This document shows, in pieces, positions 9,230-17,191 of a stretch of DNA of 64,000 nt (position 1 is the stretch's first letter; each line of letters begins with the position of its first letter). The notes beneath the pieces are model-generated. The model did no database searches, had not been told where the DNA came from, and was given only the letters and a program-made list of their open reading frames with translations. Source of the DNA: Devosia sp. 1566 (GTDB lineage Bacteria > Pseudomonadota > Alphaproteobacteria > Rhizobiales > Devosiaceae); the NCBI RefSeq assembly GCF_004005995.1, contig NZ_CP034767.1, positions 868,001 through 932,000 on the forward strand, in the 5' to 3' direction. Position numbers and translations under genes: made by a program.

Positions 9230-9657
9230 CTTGCGCTCAGCGCCCGCCCTTCGGAGCGGATGCGGTTGACCATGGCAACGAGCCCATTGGAGCGCTGCAT
9301 CCCCAGATGCTCGCTCAGCCCGATCTTTTCGAACCAGGAGACCGCATCGGTTTGCGCGACCTCAGCGGCTGGACGGCCCGAATAAAGCGCGATCAGGATC
9401 GCCACCAAGCCTTTGGTGATGATGGCATCGGACTGGCCCTTGAAGGTCATGGTGGCAGAATCGCCCCCGCGATTGGCCTCCGACACCAGCCACACATTGG
9501 ACGCGCAACCCTTGACCTTGTTTTCCGGGGTCTTGTCGGCGTCCGGCATGGGGGGCAGGGCTTGGCCAAGCTCGATAACGTAATTCAGCCGATCCTCCCA
9601 GTCGTCAAGGAAGGAAAGGTTTTCGGCAATGTCCTGGAAGGCTTGTGGCTCGCTCAT
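9226..9657 (-). CDS. sufE: SufE-type cysteine desulfuration protein
   Basis: A 143-residue SufE family protein. The sulfur-accepting cysteine is Cys51 in KVKGCASNVWL, the family signature. SufE takes persulfide sulfur from the cysteine desulfurase SufS and passes it to the SufBCD scaffold for iron-sulfur cluster assembly in the cytoplasm. The N-terminal FQDIAENLSFLDDWEDRLNY and the C-terminal helix (GMQRSNGLVAMVNRI) are also typical. It is not next to other suf genes, which is common in alphaproteobacteria. Confidence 0.95.
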   Translation of the reverse strand: MSEPQAFQDIAENLSFLDDWEDRLNYVIELGQALPPMPDADKTPENKVKGCASNVWLVSEANRGGDSATMTFKGQSDAIITKGLVAILIALYSGRPAAEVAQTDAVSWFEKIGLSEHLGMQRSNGLVAMVNRIRSEGRALSAS

Positions 9658-9703
9658 GCCTTTTAACTAGGGTACCGCAAGCGCCTTTTCCAGATGCAAT
9701 GCG

Positions 9704-10003
9704 TTAGCTGCGGCGCGGACGTGGCCGCGGCAGGGGCACGGCGTCGGCGATCGGCGGGGCAGGGGCCAGCGTGGGTGGCGTTGCTGGTGCAGAAGCCGCA
9801 AGGGCTCCCGACAGCAGTGCCTTGCCGCCGGCGCATTCAAGGCTGGTGCAGGTGATTTGTGCGACGCCGTGGGAGGCGGCCTGGCGACCGGCCGCAACAG
9901 CCGTGGCTGACAGGTCCGAGCCCATGCGCGCGAGATCGGCACCGGGCTTGATCACCATATAGGCCAGACACAGCCAGAACATTGAGCGCAGCAAGAACAT
10001 CAT
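9704..10003 (-). CDS. DUF5330-like small membrane protein
   Basis: About 99 residues from the ATG at 10003, which has a GGAAA sequence five bases upstream. A further in-frame ATG at 10045 would add 14 residues. The start MMFLLRSMFWLCLAYMVI is a single membrane helix or signal anchor. The middle carries two cysteines (TCTSLEC), and the C-terminus is a Pro/Ala-rich tail ending in PLPRPRPRRS. This matches my recollection of the Rhizobiales DUF5330 family, of unknown role. It probably faces the periplasm. Confidence 0.65.
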   Translation of the reverse strand: MMFLLRSMFWLCLAYMVIKPGADLARMGSDLSATAVAAGRQAASHGVAQITCTSLECAGGKALLSGALAASAPATPPTLAPAPPIADAVPLPRPRPRRS

Positions 10004-10298
10004 GTTTTCCGCGGTTGCCCGAAAGGGCCTGCCTCCGCGCGCCATTAAACCACAGCCGGGGTGTTCGATAAGCTTTGATGCAAATGCTGCTTAACAGATT
10101 TCCCATGCACACACCTTGTTTACGCTACCGGGAGAAAGCCGCCCCGGATCGGCGCCAAAGCTCCGCGTCACACCGGTCATTTAAGGCGCTCTTAGCTCTT
10201 GGGTTGCAGGGTGCAGTCAGTATCCAAGCCAGTGGCGAACTGCCCCGGCGCGGTGTCCCGGTACCCTTCCCCGGGACCTTAAGTGCGAGTGTAAGTAT
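10004..10298. other. Intergenic region between divergent genes (295 bases)
   Basis: No gene is supported here. The region separates the DUF5330-like gene (minus) from the PAS histidine kinase (plus) and should hold both promoters. No tRNA, terminator or convincing repeat was seen. Two overlapping C/G runs just before the kinase gene (CCCCGGCGCGGTGTCCCGG, then CCCCGGGACC) could fold, but no role can be given. Confidence 0.5.
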
Positions 10299-12110
10299 AT
10301 GCGTAGCCTCTACTCTTTCGGCGCAAGCAAAGAGATGAGCCTGGCCGTTGCCGGATCCGGGCACCGCCCGGAAATGCTGCGCCGCAAGACCATTGGCGAC
10401 AATGCCCGGCTGCTGCTGCTGGCCTCGGTGCTGGCCATGCCCTTCGCCGTGTTCTGGCTGGTCGGTGGGCGGGCGCTCCCCTTTGTTGTGGTCGCGATCG
10501 GCCTCGGCATTGGCATGGCAACCTTGGCCTTCCATGCCAGCCGCCAATATGAGCAGGCCGCTGCCGGCCAGGTATTCGGCATTCTGGGCGCTGGTCTGAT
10601 CCTGACCCTGGTCGACCCGATGCTGGTCGATACGGGGCTCACCATTGCCTTGATCGCCCCGGTCCATGCTTCGCTGCTGGCGCGCTCTTCGCTGCGCAAG
10701 CTGAGCTGGCTGTTGCTGGCCGGCGTGCTGGCTTGCGGGATGGCGGCTTCAGTGGCCGGCTTTGGTGGCGCCGATGTGCCTCAAACCATGCTGGGGATCG
10801 TTTCGGGCCTCGCCTTCATCACTTGCGCCGGGATGGTTGCCTATACCGCCCACGGCATCGGGGCGGCATTCGAGGTTTACGACAAGGCCCAGGTCACCGC
10901 CTACCGGCACCTGATCGAGCATGTGCGTGATTCGGTGATTCGCTTTTCAAGCGAGGGCGACGTGCTGCTCGCTTCGCGCTCCTCGGAAACGCTGTTTGGT
11001 TGCCGGCGCTATGAACTGAGCGGCGCTTCGCTGAGCGAACGGCTTCATGTGCTGGACCGCCCGATCTACCTCACGGCATTTTCCGACGCCAACAAGGCCG
11101 GCAAGTCGCGCGTCGTGGAAGTGCGCATGCGCCAGGACGATCCGGTCGGTGGCACCAAGCTGCCCCGCTATATCTGGGTGGAAGCCAGCTTTTCGCCGGT
11201 GCGCGAGGATCTGCCTAGCGAAGGCGGCTATGAAGTTGTGGCGCTGTTCCGCGACATCACGGCTCGCAAGGACAATGAAGTGGCCATGCGCGAAGCCCAG
11301 CGAATCGCCGAGGAAGCCTCCACCGCCAAGTCGCGTTTCCTTGCCACGATCGGCCATGAGCTGCGCACGCCGCTCAATGCCGTGGTTGGTTTTTCCGAAA
11401 TGATGACCAGTGGCATCGGCGGCGAATTGTCGCCTACACATCGCGAATATGCCGGCCTGATCCATCAGGGCGCGCGGCATCTGCTCGAAGTGGTGCGCAT
11501 GCTGCTCGACATGAGCAAGCTTGAGGCGGGCAAGTTCGAGCTGCAGACCGAGCCCTTCGTGGCGGCCGATATTATCGAGCCCTGCATGCAAATGGTGGAA
11601 GCATCGGCGCGCCAGCGGGGCATCAAGATCGTTGCCGATATTGCGCCCAAGCTTCCGGCCCTGGTTGGCGATGAGCGCGCCTGCCGGCAGATCCTGCTGA
11701 ACCTGCTGTCGAACGCCATCAAGTTCAGCCATGACGGGGGCACCGTCACCGTATCGCTCAAGCGCCAGGGCCAGTGCCTCAATTTGTCGGTCAGCGACAC
11801 CGGGGTCGGCATGGCGCCCGAGGCCCTGAGCCGGCTGGGCGAAGCCTTCTTCCAGGCCCATGAAGGGCTGACCCGACGCTATGAGGGCACGGGGCTGGGG
11901 CTCTCCATCGTCAAGGGTTTGGTGGAATTGCATGAAGGCACGCTGCGGGCACTTTCCGAAATTGGAGCGGGGACAACCGTTACGGTCTTGCTGCCGGTAA
12001 ACGGTCCGGCAATAAAGGTAGAGGACACTGCCGCCGTAACGCCCCTCCATCGTGAGCCGGTCTCTTCCCCAATCAGTTCATGGCAAGACGAAAAAAGAAA
12101 AGCGCAATGA
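10299..12110 (+). CDS. Membrane-bound PAS sensor histidine kinase
   Basis: A 603-residue sensor kinase (a start at the ATG at 10335 would give 591). Residues about 34-190 hold roughly six hydrophobic helices. A PAS-like domain follows (about 205-325, ending YEVVALFRDITARK). The HisKA box is FLATIGHELRTPLNAVVGF with the phosphorylated His353. The HATPase domain has the N box (NLLSNAIKFS), G1 (DTGVGM) and G2 (GTGLGLSIVKGL). No response regulator is adjacent. The gene overlaps the next one, a peptidoglycan-binding protein, suggesting the signal concerns the cell envelope. The domain order resembles PleC/PdhS-type kinases of alphaproteobacteria, but the partner is unknown. Confidence 0.88.
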   Translation: MRSLYSFGASKEMSLAVAGSGHRPEMLRRKTIGDNARLLLLASVLAMPFAVFWLVGGRALPFVVVAIGLGIGMATLAFHASRQYEQAAAGQVFGILGAGLILTLVDPMLVDTGLTIALIAPVHASLLARSSLRKLSWLLLAGVLACGMAASVAGFGGADVPQTMLGIVSGLAFITCAGMVAYTAHGIGAAFEVYDKAQVTAYRHLIEHVRDSVIRFSSEGDVLLASRSSETLFGCRRYELSGASLSERLHVLDRPIYLTAFSDANKAGKSRVVEVRMRQDDPVGGTKLPRYIWVEASFSPVREDLPSEGGYEVVALFRDITARKDNEVAMREAQRIAEEASTAKSRFLATIGHELRTPLNAVVGFSEMMTSGIGGELSPTHREYAGLIHQGARHLLEVVRMLLDMSKLEAGKFELQTEPFVAADIIEPCMQMVEASARQRGIKIVADIAPKLPALVGDERACRQILLNLLSNAIKFSHDGGTVTVSLKRQGQCLNLSVSDTGVGMAPEALSRLGEAFFQAHEGLTRRYEGTGLGLSIVKGLVELHEGTLRALSEIGAGTTVTVLLPVNGPAIKVEDTAAVTPLHREPVSSPISSWQDEKRKAQ

Positions 12111-13270
12111 CGGCAACGACCATCTCGCGCCTGCCTCTCCTGGCGGGCAGCGCCGTGGCGACCAGTTTGGGTCGCGCGGGGCTCTGGACACTTTCTCGCT
12201 ATATGCGCGCTCCGCTGGCCTCGACAGGCCTGCTGGCGCTGGTCACCCTGACGGCGCTGGCGGCCAGCAATGCGCTTTACTTCCAGACCCGGCACCATCC
12301 CGCGCCGTTCTTCGGCGAGGCGGGCGGCGAGTTGGCCGAGGCGGTGCCCGTGCCGGTGCCAGTCGCAGCACGACCCGAACCACAACTGCAGGCCATACCC
12401 GAATCGGTGCCGCAAACCACGGGCACCGTGTCCAAGCCGGTGGCCGCGCCCCAAGTGCCCGACCAGCCGGTGGGCAATGCCGAAGTGTTCGAGCTGCAAA
12501 AGCGGCTGGTTGAACTCAAGCTCTTTGACGGAATGGTCGACGGCTACTATGGCCCGCGCACGGCCCGGGCGATTCGCGCCTTTGAAGAACGCAACGGCAT
12601 GACGCCGACCGGCGCCATGACCCGCGCGGTGATCGAGGCCATTCTCCAATCCGACAGCAACGGCGTGGCCTCCAAGGTGCAGCCGGCGGCGCAGGTGCAG
12701 CCCGCGCCCGCGCCGGCGCCGGTGGCCCCCGTGCAGGTTGCTGCGGCACAGCCGCAGGCGCAAACCGGCTTGCCGCCGCTGGCGCCTGTTGCGCCGGTGA
12801 CGCGCAAGGCCGATCCGGTGGTGACCGCCGCCGCGCAAAGCATCGATTCCATCGTTGCCGCCGCCGATGGCGGCAGCCAGCCTGCGCCCACCGCTGTTGC
12901 CGCACCCGCACAGGTGGCGGCCGCCGCTCCCGTGCAGGCCCCGCCCGCCCAGCCCATGCCCGAGCCGATCCAGGTCGCTTCGCTCGAAGAGATCGCGCCG
13001 CCTGCGCAATCGGCTTTGGCGGGCAGCGACCCGGCCGACCAGGTGATGGCGGCCACGAGCCTGCCACCAGCCAACAACAAGCAGCTGGTGAGCCAGATCC
13101 AGCGCGGGCTCGCGAGCCTTGGGTTTTTCCATGCCCCCATCGACGGGCACCCTGGCGCCGAAACGGCCAAGGCCATCCGCGAATTCGAGAATTTCCACAA
13201 TTACCGCGTGACCGGACAGGTCAATCCCGACCTGCTCGGCCTGCTGCAAGAAGCGGGCGCTTCGATCTAA
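12080..13270 (+). CDS. Peptidoglycan-binding protein with two PG_binding_1 domains
   Basis: 396 residues from the ATG at 12080. An alternative ATG at 12107 overlaps the kinase TGA as ATGA and would remove nine residues. A basic start (MARRKKK) precedes one membrane helix at about residues 50-72. The first PG_binding_1 domain is at about 133-190 (VFELQKRLVELKLFDGMVDGYYG). A long Ala/Pro/Val-rich, low-complexity linker covers about 195-330. The second domain is at the C-terminus (QRGLASLGFFHAPIDGHPG). No catalytic domain is present, so it probably anchors to or senses the cell wall in the periplasm. Coupling with the upstream kinase points to a shared sensing role (inference). Confidence 0.82.
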   Translation: MARRKKKSAMTATTISRLPLLAGSAVATSLGRAGLWTLSRYMRAPLASTGLLALVTLTALAASNALYFQTRHHPAPFFGEAGGELAEAVPVPVPVAARPEPQLQAIPESVPQTTGTVSKPVAAPQVPDQPVGNAEVFELQKRLVELKLFDGMVDGYYGPRTARAIRAFEERNGMTPTGAMTRAVIEAILQSDSNGVASKVQPAAQVQPAPAPAPVAPVQVAAAQPQAQTGLPPLAPVAPVTRKADPVVTAAAQSIDSIVAAADGGSQPAPTAVAAPAQVAAAAPVQAPPAQPMPEPIQVASLEEIAPPAQSALAGSDPADQVMAATSLPPANNKQLVSQIQRGLASLGFFHAPIDGHPGAETAKAIREFENFHNYRVTGQVNPDLLGLLQEAGASI

Positions 13271-13606
13271 GTGGGACCGCTGCGCAGCGATCTATGGTGT
13301 GGAGCCTTTGTGCGCCGGCACAATGATCTGGGCCATATCTGCGTAGTGTCGCGCAGGGGCGACCCAATTGCCGGGCAGGTGTTCATCGAGGTGGATCATC
13401 TCGATGGCACCGGCTCGCTGTTTACCCCCGCGCCCATGGCCAGCAGAGGCGACGAGGCCGGGCTGGTGTTTCAGCGCCGCTTCAGCCGCGTGGAGCCCGC
13501 CAAGATCCGCGAGCGCATCGCCCAGGAAGCTCGGTTCGATCCCGATCTGTGGGTGTTGAGCCTTGATCTGCGTGGCGATGATCCCGGGATCGAGATCGTC
13601 CCCTAG
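13271..13606 (+). CDS. DUF1491 family protein
   Basis: A 111-residue protein with a GTG start directly after the stop of the preceding gene. The pattern RSDLWCGAFVRRHN, then VVSRRGDPIAGQVFIEV, then ERIAQEARFDPDLWVLSLDLR matches the alphaproteobacterial DUF1491 family. The fold and function are not established. It is probably co-transcribed with the kinase and the peptidoglycan-binding gene. Its end overlaps the convergent DUF2336 gene by four bases. Confidence 0.8.
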   Translation: MGPLRSDLWCGAFVRRHNDLGHICVVSRRGDPIAGQVFIEVDHLDGTGSLFTPAPMASRGDEAGLVFQRRFSRVEPAKIRERIAQEARFDPDLWVLSLDLRGDDPGIEIVP

Positions 13607-14733
13607 CTTGCCCGCTTAATGCCGAGGCGCGCGGCGCTTTCGACGGCGCCGTTGACTGCTGACGATTGGCTGGCCGACAGCAAGCGGCGCTGCGATTGCG
13701 GCTGGTATTGTGGCTTGTTGAGCTCGAGCAGGTTCACTTCACCGCGCCAGGCACTCATCAGATAGGCCATGGCGTCGGCCGGCACGGTGCTGAAAAGGGT
13801 GGCAAAATCACCCAGGGCGCGCGAGCGATCGCTGTCGTGGCTGGTGGCGTGGATGAGCACTTTGAGACCCTCATAGGCCGAGCATCCAAAGGCGCGTAGG
13901 ATCACGAACAGCGATGCGCCCGTGACGTCGTGGGCGATCTGGCCGCAGCGCACTTCATCGAGCCCGGTGATCTGGCTGAGGAGGCGCGTCACTTCCGGGC
14001 GGCGGTTTTCGGAAAACAGCTTCATCAGCGCCCGGGTCAGTTCCTGGTTGGCGACCGAGATCTGCTCGATGGTCTTCTTGATCGGTGCCAGCGGAGTGGG
14101 TCGGTTGGCAAAGGACTGGATGACCTTGATGCGGTCATCGTCCGAGAGGTCAAAGAAGGCCGGCGCCAAAAGGCCAGCATCGAAATCCTCGCGCTTGGCG
14201 AGGGTTTGGGCGACCACATGGTCCATTTGCGCCGAACGGGCCAGGGCGCTGAGGTAAGCGCCGCGCGGCACGATGGCCGCGTTGGCGGCGAGGGCGCGGT
14301 AGACCTTGCGCGAATTGAGGCCAAAAAGCTTGGCCAGCGCGGCATTGGACAGATCGTCCCGGCCCGCAAGGATGGCGGCGGCGCCGACATCCCCGTCCGC
14401 GATGATCTCGAGAATAGTGTCTTCGGATAGCGCCGGCACCGCTTCGAGAAAGGCCTGAAGGTCGTCCCCGATATGGGCCGTCACGAGCCGCTCAAGGGCG
14501 GGGGACAGGAGATCGGCCTTGCCCAGGATGGCGGCGCCCTTGGCGCGCGCCTGGGGGCTGGCGGCGGGGAAAAGGCGGCTTGCCAGCGCCTCGAACTGGT
14601 CCAGTTCCACCGGGGTGGGCTTGCCGCGGCGGGCATAAGCGTCGCAGGCGGCAATCAGCAGCGTATTGGTGCGCTCGATGCCGCCGTTTTCGACCAAGAG
14701 CTGAAAGGTTTCGTAGGGCTGGAAGCCAAGCAT
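13603..14733 (-). CDS. DUF2336 domain-containing helical repeat protein
   Basis: A 376-residue, largely alpha-helical cytoplasmic protein. The central region (DLSNAALAKLFGLNSRKVYRAL, then RALMKLFSENRRPEVTRLLSQITGLDEV) has the alternating helix pattern of DUF2336 proteins, which are widespread in alphaproteobacteria and thought to be HEAT-like. No enzymatic motif is visible. Paralogues in Caulobacter have been linked to flagellar or cell-cycle regulation, but this one cannot be assigned on sequence alone. It is transcribed alone, divergent from the small gene at 14926. Confidence 0.75.
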   Translation of the reverse strand: MLGFQPYETFQLLVENGGIERTNTLLIAACDAYARRGKPTPVELDQFEALASRLFPAASPQARAKGAAILGKADLLSPALERLVTAHIGDDLQAFLEAVPALSEDTILEIIADGDVGAAAILAGRDDLSNAALAKLFGLNSRKVYRALAANAAIVPRGAYLSALARSAQMDHVVAQTLAKREDFDAGLLAPAFFDLSDDDRIKVIQSFANRPTPLAPIKKTIEQISVANQELTRALMKLFSENRRPEVTRLLSQITGLDEVRCGQIAHDVTGASLFVILRAFGCSAYEGLKVLIHATSHDSDRSRALGDFATLFSTVPADAMAYLMSAWRGEVNLLELNKPQYQPQSQRRLLSASQSSAVNGAVESAARLGIKRAS

Positions 14734-14925
14734 GTTCGCGGACCGTCAACTGCTGCTGCGCACAAATCGGGCGTGTTTCCACTTTTGCCCCCAATTCGTT
14801 AGCGGACTATTAACCATGATGTTCGCTAAGTGGGCCCAGGCGCGAGGGGCGTTTCGCCGATACAGATTTAGCCGTGCATGCTGCCCCCGCTAGGGACGGG
14901 GGAGCCGAACACATTGGAGGCTAGC

Positions 14926-15096
14926 TTGGGAAAGCTCGTCAAATTCGAACTGCGCGAACGACCAGCGGCGGCCGCGGGCAAACCCTGCGGCAACGCCCAG
15001 ATTTTGCTGTTTACCGGAGTGCGCTATGAACGCGGCACCACCTGTCCGCCGGCGGACCTGCGCGATCCGTCCCGGCCCAAGCGCCGTCGTGGCTAG
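14926..15096 (+). CDS. Conserved small protein with a GVRYER motif (56 residues)
   Basis: Reading from a TTG at 14926, with GGAGG ending five bases upstream, gives 56 residues: MGKLVKFELRERP at the start, QILLFTGVRYER in the middle (about residues 25-36), and a basic end (PSRPKRRRG). I recall short Rhizobiales proteins with the same ILLFTGVRYER core, usually unannotated. The strong ribosome-binding sequence supports translation. An upstream ATG at 14878 in the same frame has no such signal. No function known. It overlaps the following lipoprotein gene on the same strand. Confidence 0.65.
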   Translation: MGKLVKFELRERPAAAAGKPCGNAQILLFTGVRYERGTTCPPADLRDPSRPKRRRG

Positions 15097-15913
15097 CAGC
15101 GCCATCGGCAAATTTGGTTGGTCCTGCCTCTTGGTTGCCGCGCTGCTGGGAGGCTGTGCGCCGCGGCCCACGGGCGATTTTGGTCGCGCACGCCCGAGCT
15201 ATACCCATGACGTGTTGCTGCCCGAAGCGGGCAAGGTTTTGGCCGATGCACGCGACGAGCCGGTCTCCAGCTTCAACCTTACGGACCAGGAAACGCAGAT
15301 GCATAACCGCGTCTGGCGGTTCCTCGTGGCGCCCCATACCAAGGACTGGTTCTTCGATTATGCCACCGAGCTGCAGCGCACGCGCATTGCGGTGGACCTC
15401 GACACCCGCTTCGACATCGATCGCTATTACAATTGGCTGCGCCGCACCGAGTACCAATCATCGCGCGTGCGCTACAGCACGGTGGGCCGGCATATCGAGG
15501 CCGATCTGGATACGGTGCCCGGCACATTCCTCGCGATCTGCGCGGTGATCGAGGTGGATCGCCAGCGCGCCATTGCTGCGGCGACCTTGAGCAGTGTCGG
15601 GGCGGGGGAGCGGGCCGATGTGGCGGCGCGCAAGGCCGAGAACACGGCGCGGATCGACTGGTTCGTGCGCGCGCTTGATTACCGCTTTCAATCCTACAAT
15701 TTCGCCCTCAACCAGTTGCTGGTGGAAACGCCCCATGAGCAATCAGTGGAAGTGGATGCGGTGCTGCGCCGGATGGCGGACTTTGTCAGCCGGGCCAAAC
15801 GCCGGGATTTCTGCGGGGGCGCCGGAGCGCTGATTGTCGGCCGCAGCCAAGGCACGATCCCCTCGCGCTACCAGACCCAGCATATCGACCGGGAAGTGGT
15901 GCTGCCCAAATAG
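15026..15913 (+). CDS. Putative lipoprotein of unknown function
   Basis: 295 residues from the ATG at 15026, which has GGAG seven bases upstream. A GTG at 15089 would give a shorter leader. A basic stretch is followed by a hydrophobic segment ending in the lipobox LLGGC (Cys45 of the long form), so the mature protein should be lipid-anchored in the envelope. The mature part is helical with no recognised domain. It is rich in Arg and Tyr patterns (WFFDYATELQRTRIAVDLDTRFDIDRYYNWL). The start overlaps the 56-residue gene by 71 bases (8 if GTG is used). It may be an alphaproteobacteria-specific family; function unknown. Confidence 0.68.
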   Translation: MNAAPPVRRRTCAIRPGPSAVVASSAIGKFGWSCLLVAALLGGCAPRPTGDFGRARPSYTHDVLLPEAGKVLADARDEPVSSFNLTDQETQMHNRVWRFLVAPHTKDWFFDYATELQRTRIAVDLDTRFDIDRYYNWLRRTEYQSSRVRYSTVGRHIEADLDTVPGTFLAICAVIEVDRQRAIAAATLSSVGAGERADVAARKAENTARIDWFVRALDYRFQSYNFALNQLLVETPHEQSVEVDAVLRRMADFVSRAKRRDFCGGAGALIVGRSQGTIPSRYQTQHIDREVVLPK

Positions 15914-15919
15914 GCCAGC

Positions 15920-16480
15920 CTAGGACGGCGTGCCGCGATTGCCGCACTGCACCTTGGCGAGCTCGGCTTCAAAGCGCGGCCGCATCACGCCATGGGGTGG
16001 GGCGAGGCGAATAACGACGAAGAGCTGGTCGGAGGTGGCTTCCACCACCAGCAGCCCTTCGGCGATATCGAGCTGCTGCTGGGCAAGGAGGCGTGTTTGG
16101 GCGGCATTGAAGACGCCCAATTCGAGCGTTTGCCCGATGCCATCGCGATTGGTGGTGGCATAGGTCACGACACCAGCGGAATTGAAAATGGCCAGCGACC
16201 AGAAGGCGTCGGGCAGCAGGCCGCTCATATAGGCGGGGCCTTCGGCCAGATCGATGCGGCAGATGCCGTAAACCAGCTCGGGATCGAGTTCGAGCGGATT
16301 GGGCTGGCCGGCAACGACCGGGGGCAGGATGACGATGCGGTTTTCGGCGCCCAGCGCCTGGAGCCGCGTCCACAAGGTTTCCTCGGCGACAAGCGGCAGG
16401 GACAGGATCACCACGATATGGATGATGCCCCCCAGTAGCACGCCCGCTATGGCCCAGATCAGGGTGCGGATCATGTGCAT
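15920..16480 (-). CDS. DUF1254 domain protein, membrane-anchored short form
   Basis: A 186-residue protein with an N-terminal membrane helix (IRTLIWAIAGVLLGGIIHIVVIL), then the DUF1254-type soluble part (ELVYGICRIDLAEGPAYMSG, LPDAFWSLAIFNSAG). DUF1254 and DUF1214 are usually found in one larger protein of unknown function. Here they form two short neighbouring genes. Its start overlaps the end of the DUF1214 gene by ten bases, so the pair is co-translated. Location is probably periplasmic, anchored in the inner membrane. Confidence 0.8.
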   Translation of the reverse strand: MHMIRTLIWAIAGVLLGGIIHIVVILSLPLVAEETLWTRLQALGAENRIVILPPVVAGQPNPLELDPELVYGICRIDLAEGPAYMSGLLPDAFWSLAIFNSAGVVTYATTNRDGIGQTLELGVFNAAQTRLLAQQQLDIAEGLLVVEATSDQLFVVIRLAPPHGVMRPRFEAELAKVQCGNRGTPS

Positions 16481-17046
16481 GCCCCCCGCTGGATCGCGGG
16501 CATGGTATCGCCGGTGGCACCAAAGCCGGTGAACACGGCGGTGTCGTAGAGCGTCAGCCCCAGGGTGAACGGTCCTTCGCCCGCAAGTTCCAGCCAGTTG
16601 CCAGGGGCAAGCGTGGTGCCGACATGGATGCGGAACGAGCCGTCATTTTCGCGCACGATACCGGTGGAGCGTAGCGCCAGCGGGCCATCGGGCACGGCAA
16701 CATTGATGCCGGCGGGGTCGGTCGCCACGAGAGTCCAGAACGTCGCCTGGGGTGTGCGTCCTTCAATGAGATAGCTGCAGTTGCGCCACAAGGGCTCGCC
16801 GGCGCTGTCGACATTGGCGACGAAGTGGAGGCCTTCTGCCTGGCCAAGCTGCAGGGCCGCTTCGCGGGTCAAATGGGCTCTGGTATAGGGATTGGGGTTG
16901 GGCGAGCCCACATCGGGCCAGGCCGTCCAGGGGCCGAGCTGGCTGACGGTGAACATGCGCCCATCGGTCAAGGCATAATAGCTCAGCCCAAAGCCAACCC
17001 CCAGGGCGATGACGCACAACAGCAGCAAGCGAAACACAAAGCGCAC
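16471..17046 (-). CDS. DUF1214 domain protein, membrane-anchored short form
   Basis: A 191-residue protein with an N-terminal hydrophobic anchor (FRLLLLCVIALGVGFGLSYYAL), then the DUF1214 pattern: GPWTAWPDVGSPNPNPYTRAH, AEGLHFVANVDSAGEPL and the C-terminal GPFTLGLTLYDT. It is the upstream partner of the DUF1254 gene. The long versions of these proteins are described as unknown or as surface or cell-wall associated, and no enzymatic activity can be read from this sequence. Two cysteines (in WRNCSYL and RGAC) could form a disulfide (inference). Confidence 0.8.
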   Translation of the reverse strand: MRFVFRLLLLCVIALGVGFGLSYYALTDGRMFTVSQLGPWTAWPDVGSPNPNPYTRAHLTREAALQLGQAEGLHFVANVDSAGEPLWRNCSYLIEGRTPQATFWTLVATDPAGINVAVPDGPLALRSTGIVRENDGSFRIHVGTTLAPGNWLELAGEGPFTLGLTLYDTAVFTGFGATGDTMPAIQRGACT

Positions 17047-17191
17047 GGGTCAGCGGCTCGGAACGGGACGTGACGGCATGGACGGCTGAACCTGTGCGGG
17101 TCGAAGGACCTGCATGGCTATAGCAATGAGGCCGGGGCGGCGAAAGCGCATAGTGTCGCGTTCCCGGCATTTGATTGCCGGCACCCGCCCG

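Noticed and set aside
17164..17181. Short hairpin (6-base arms CCGGCA and TGCCGG) after the penicillin-binding protein gene
   Set aside because: The stem is short and no T run follows on the minus strand, so it is not convincing as a terminator.
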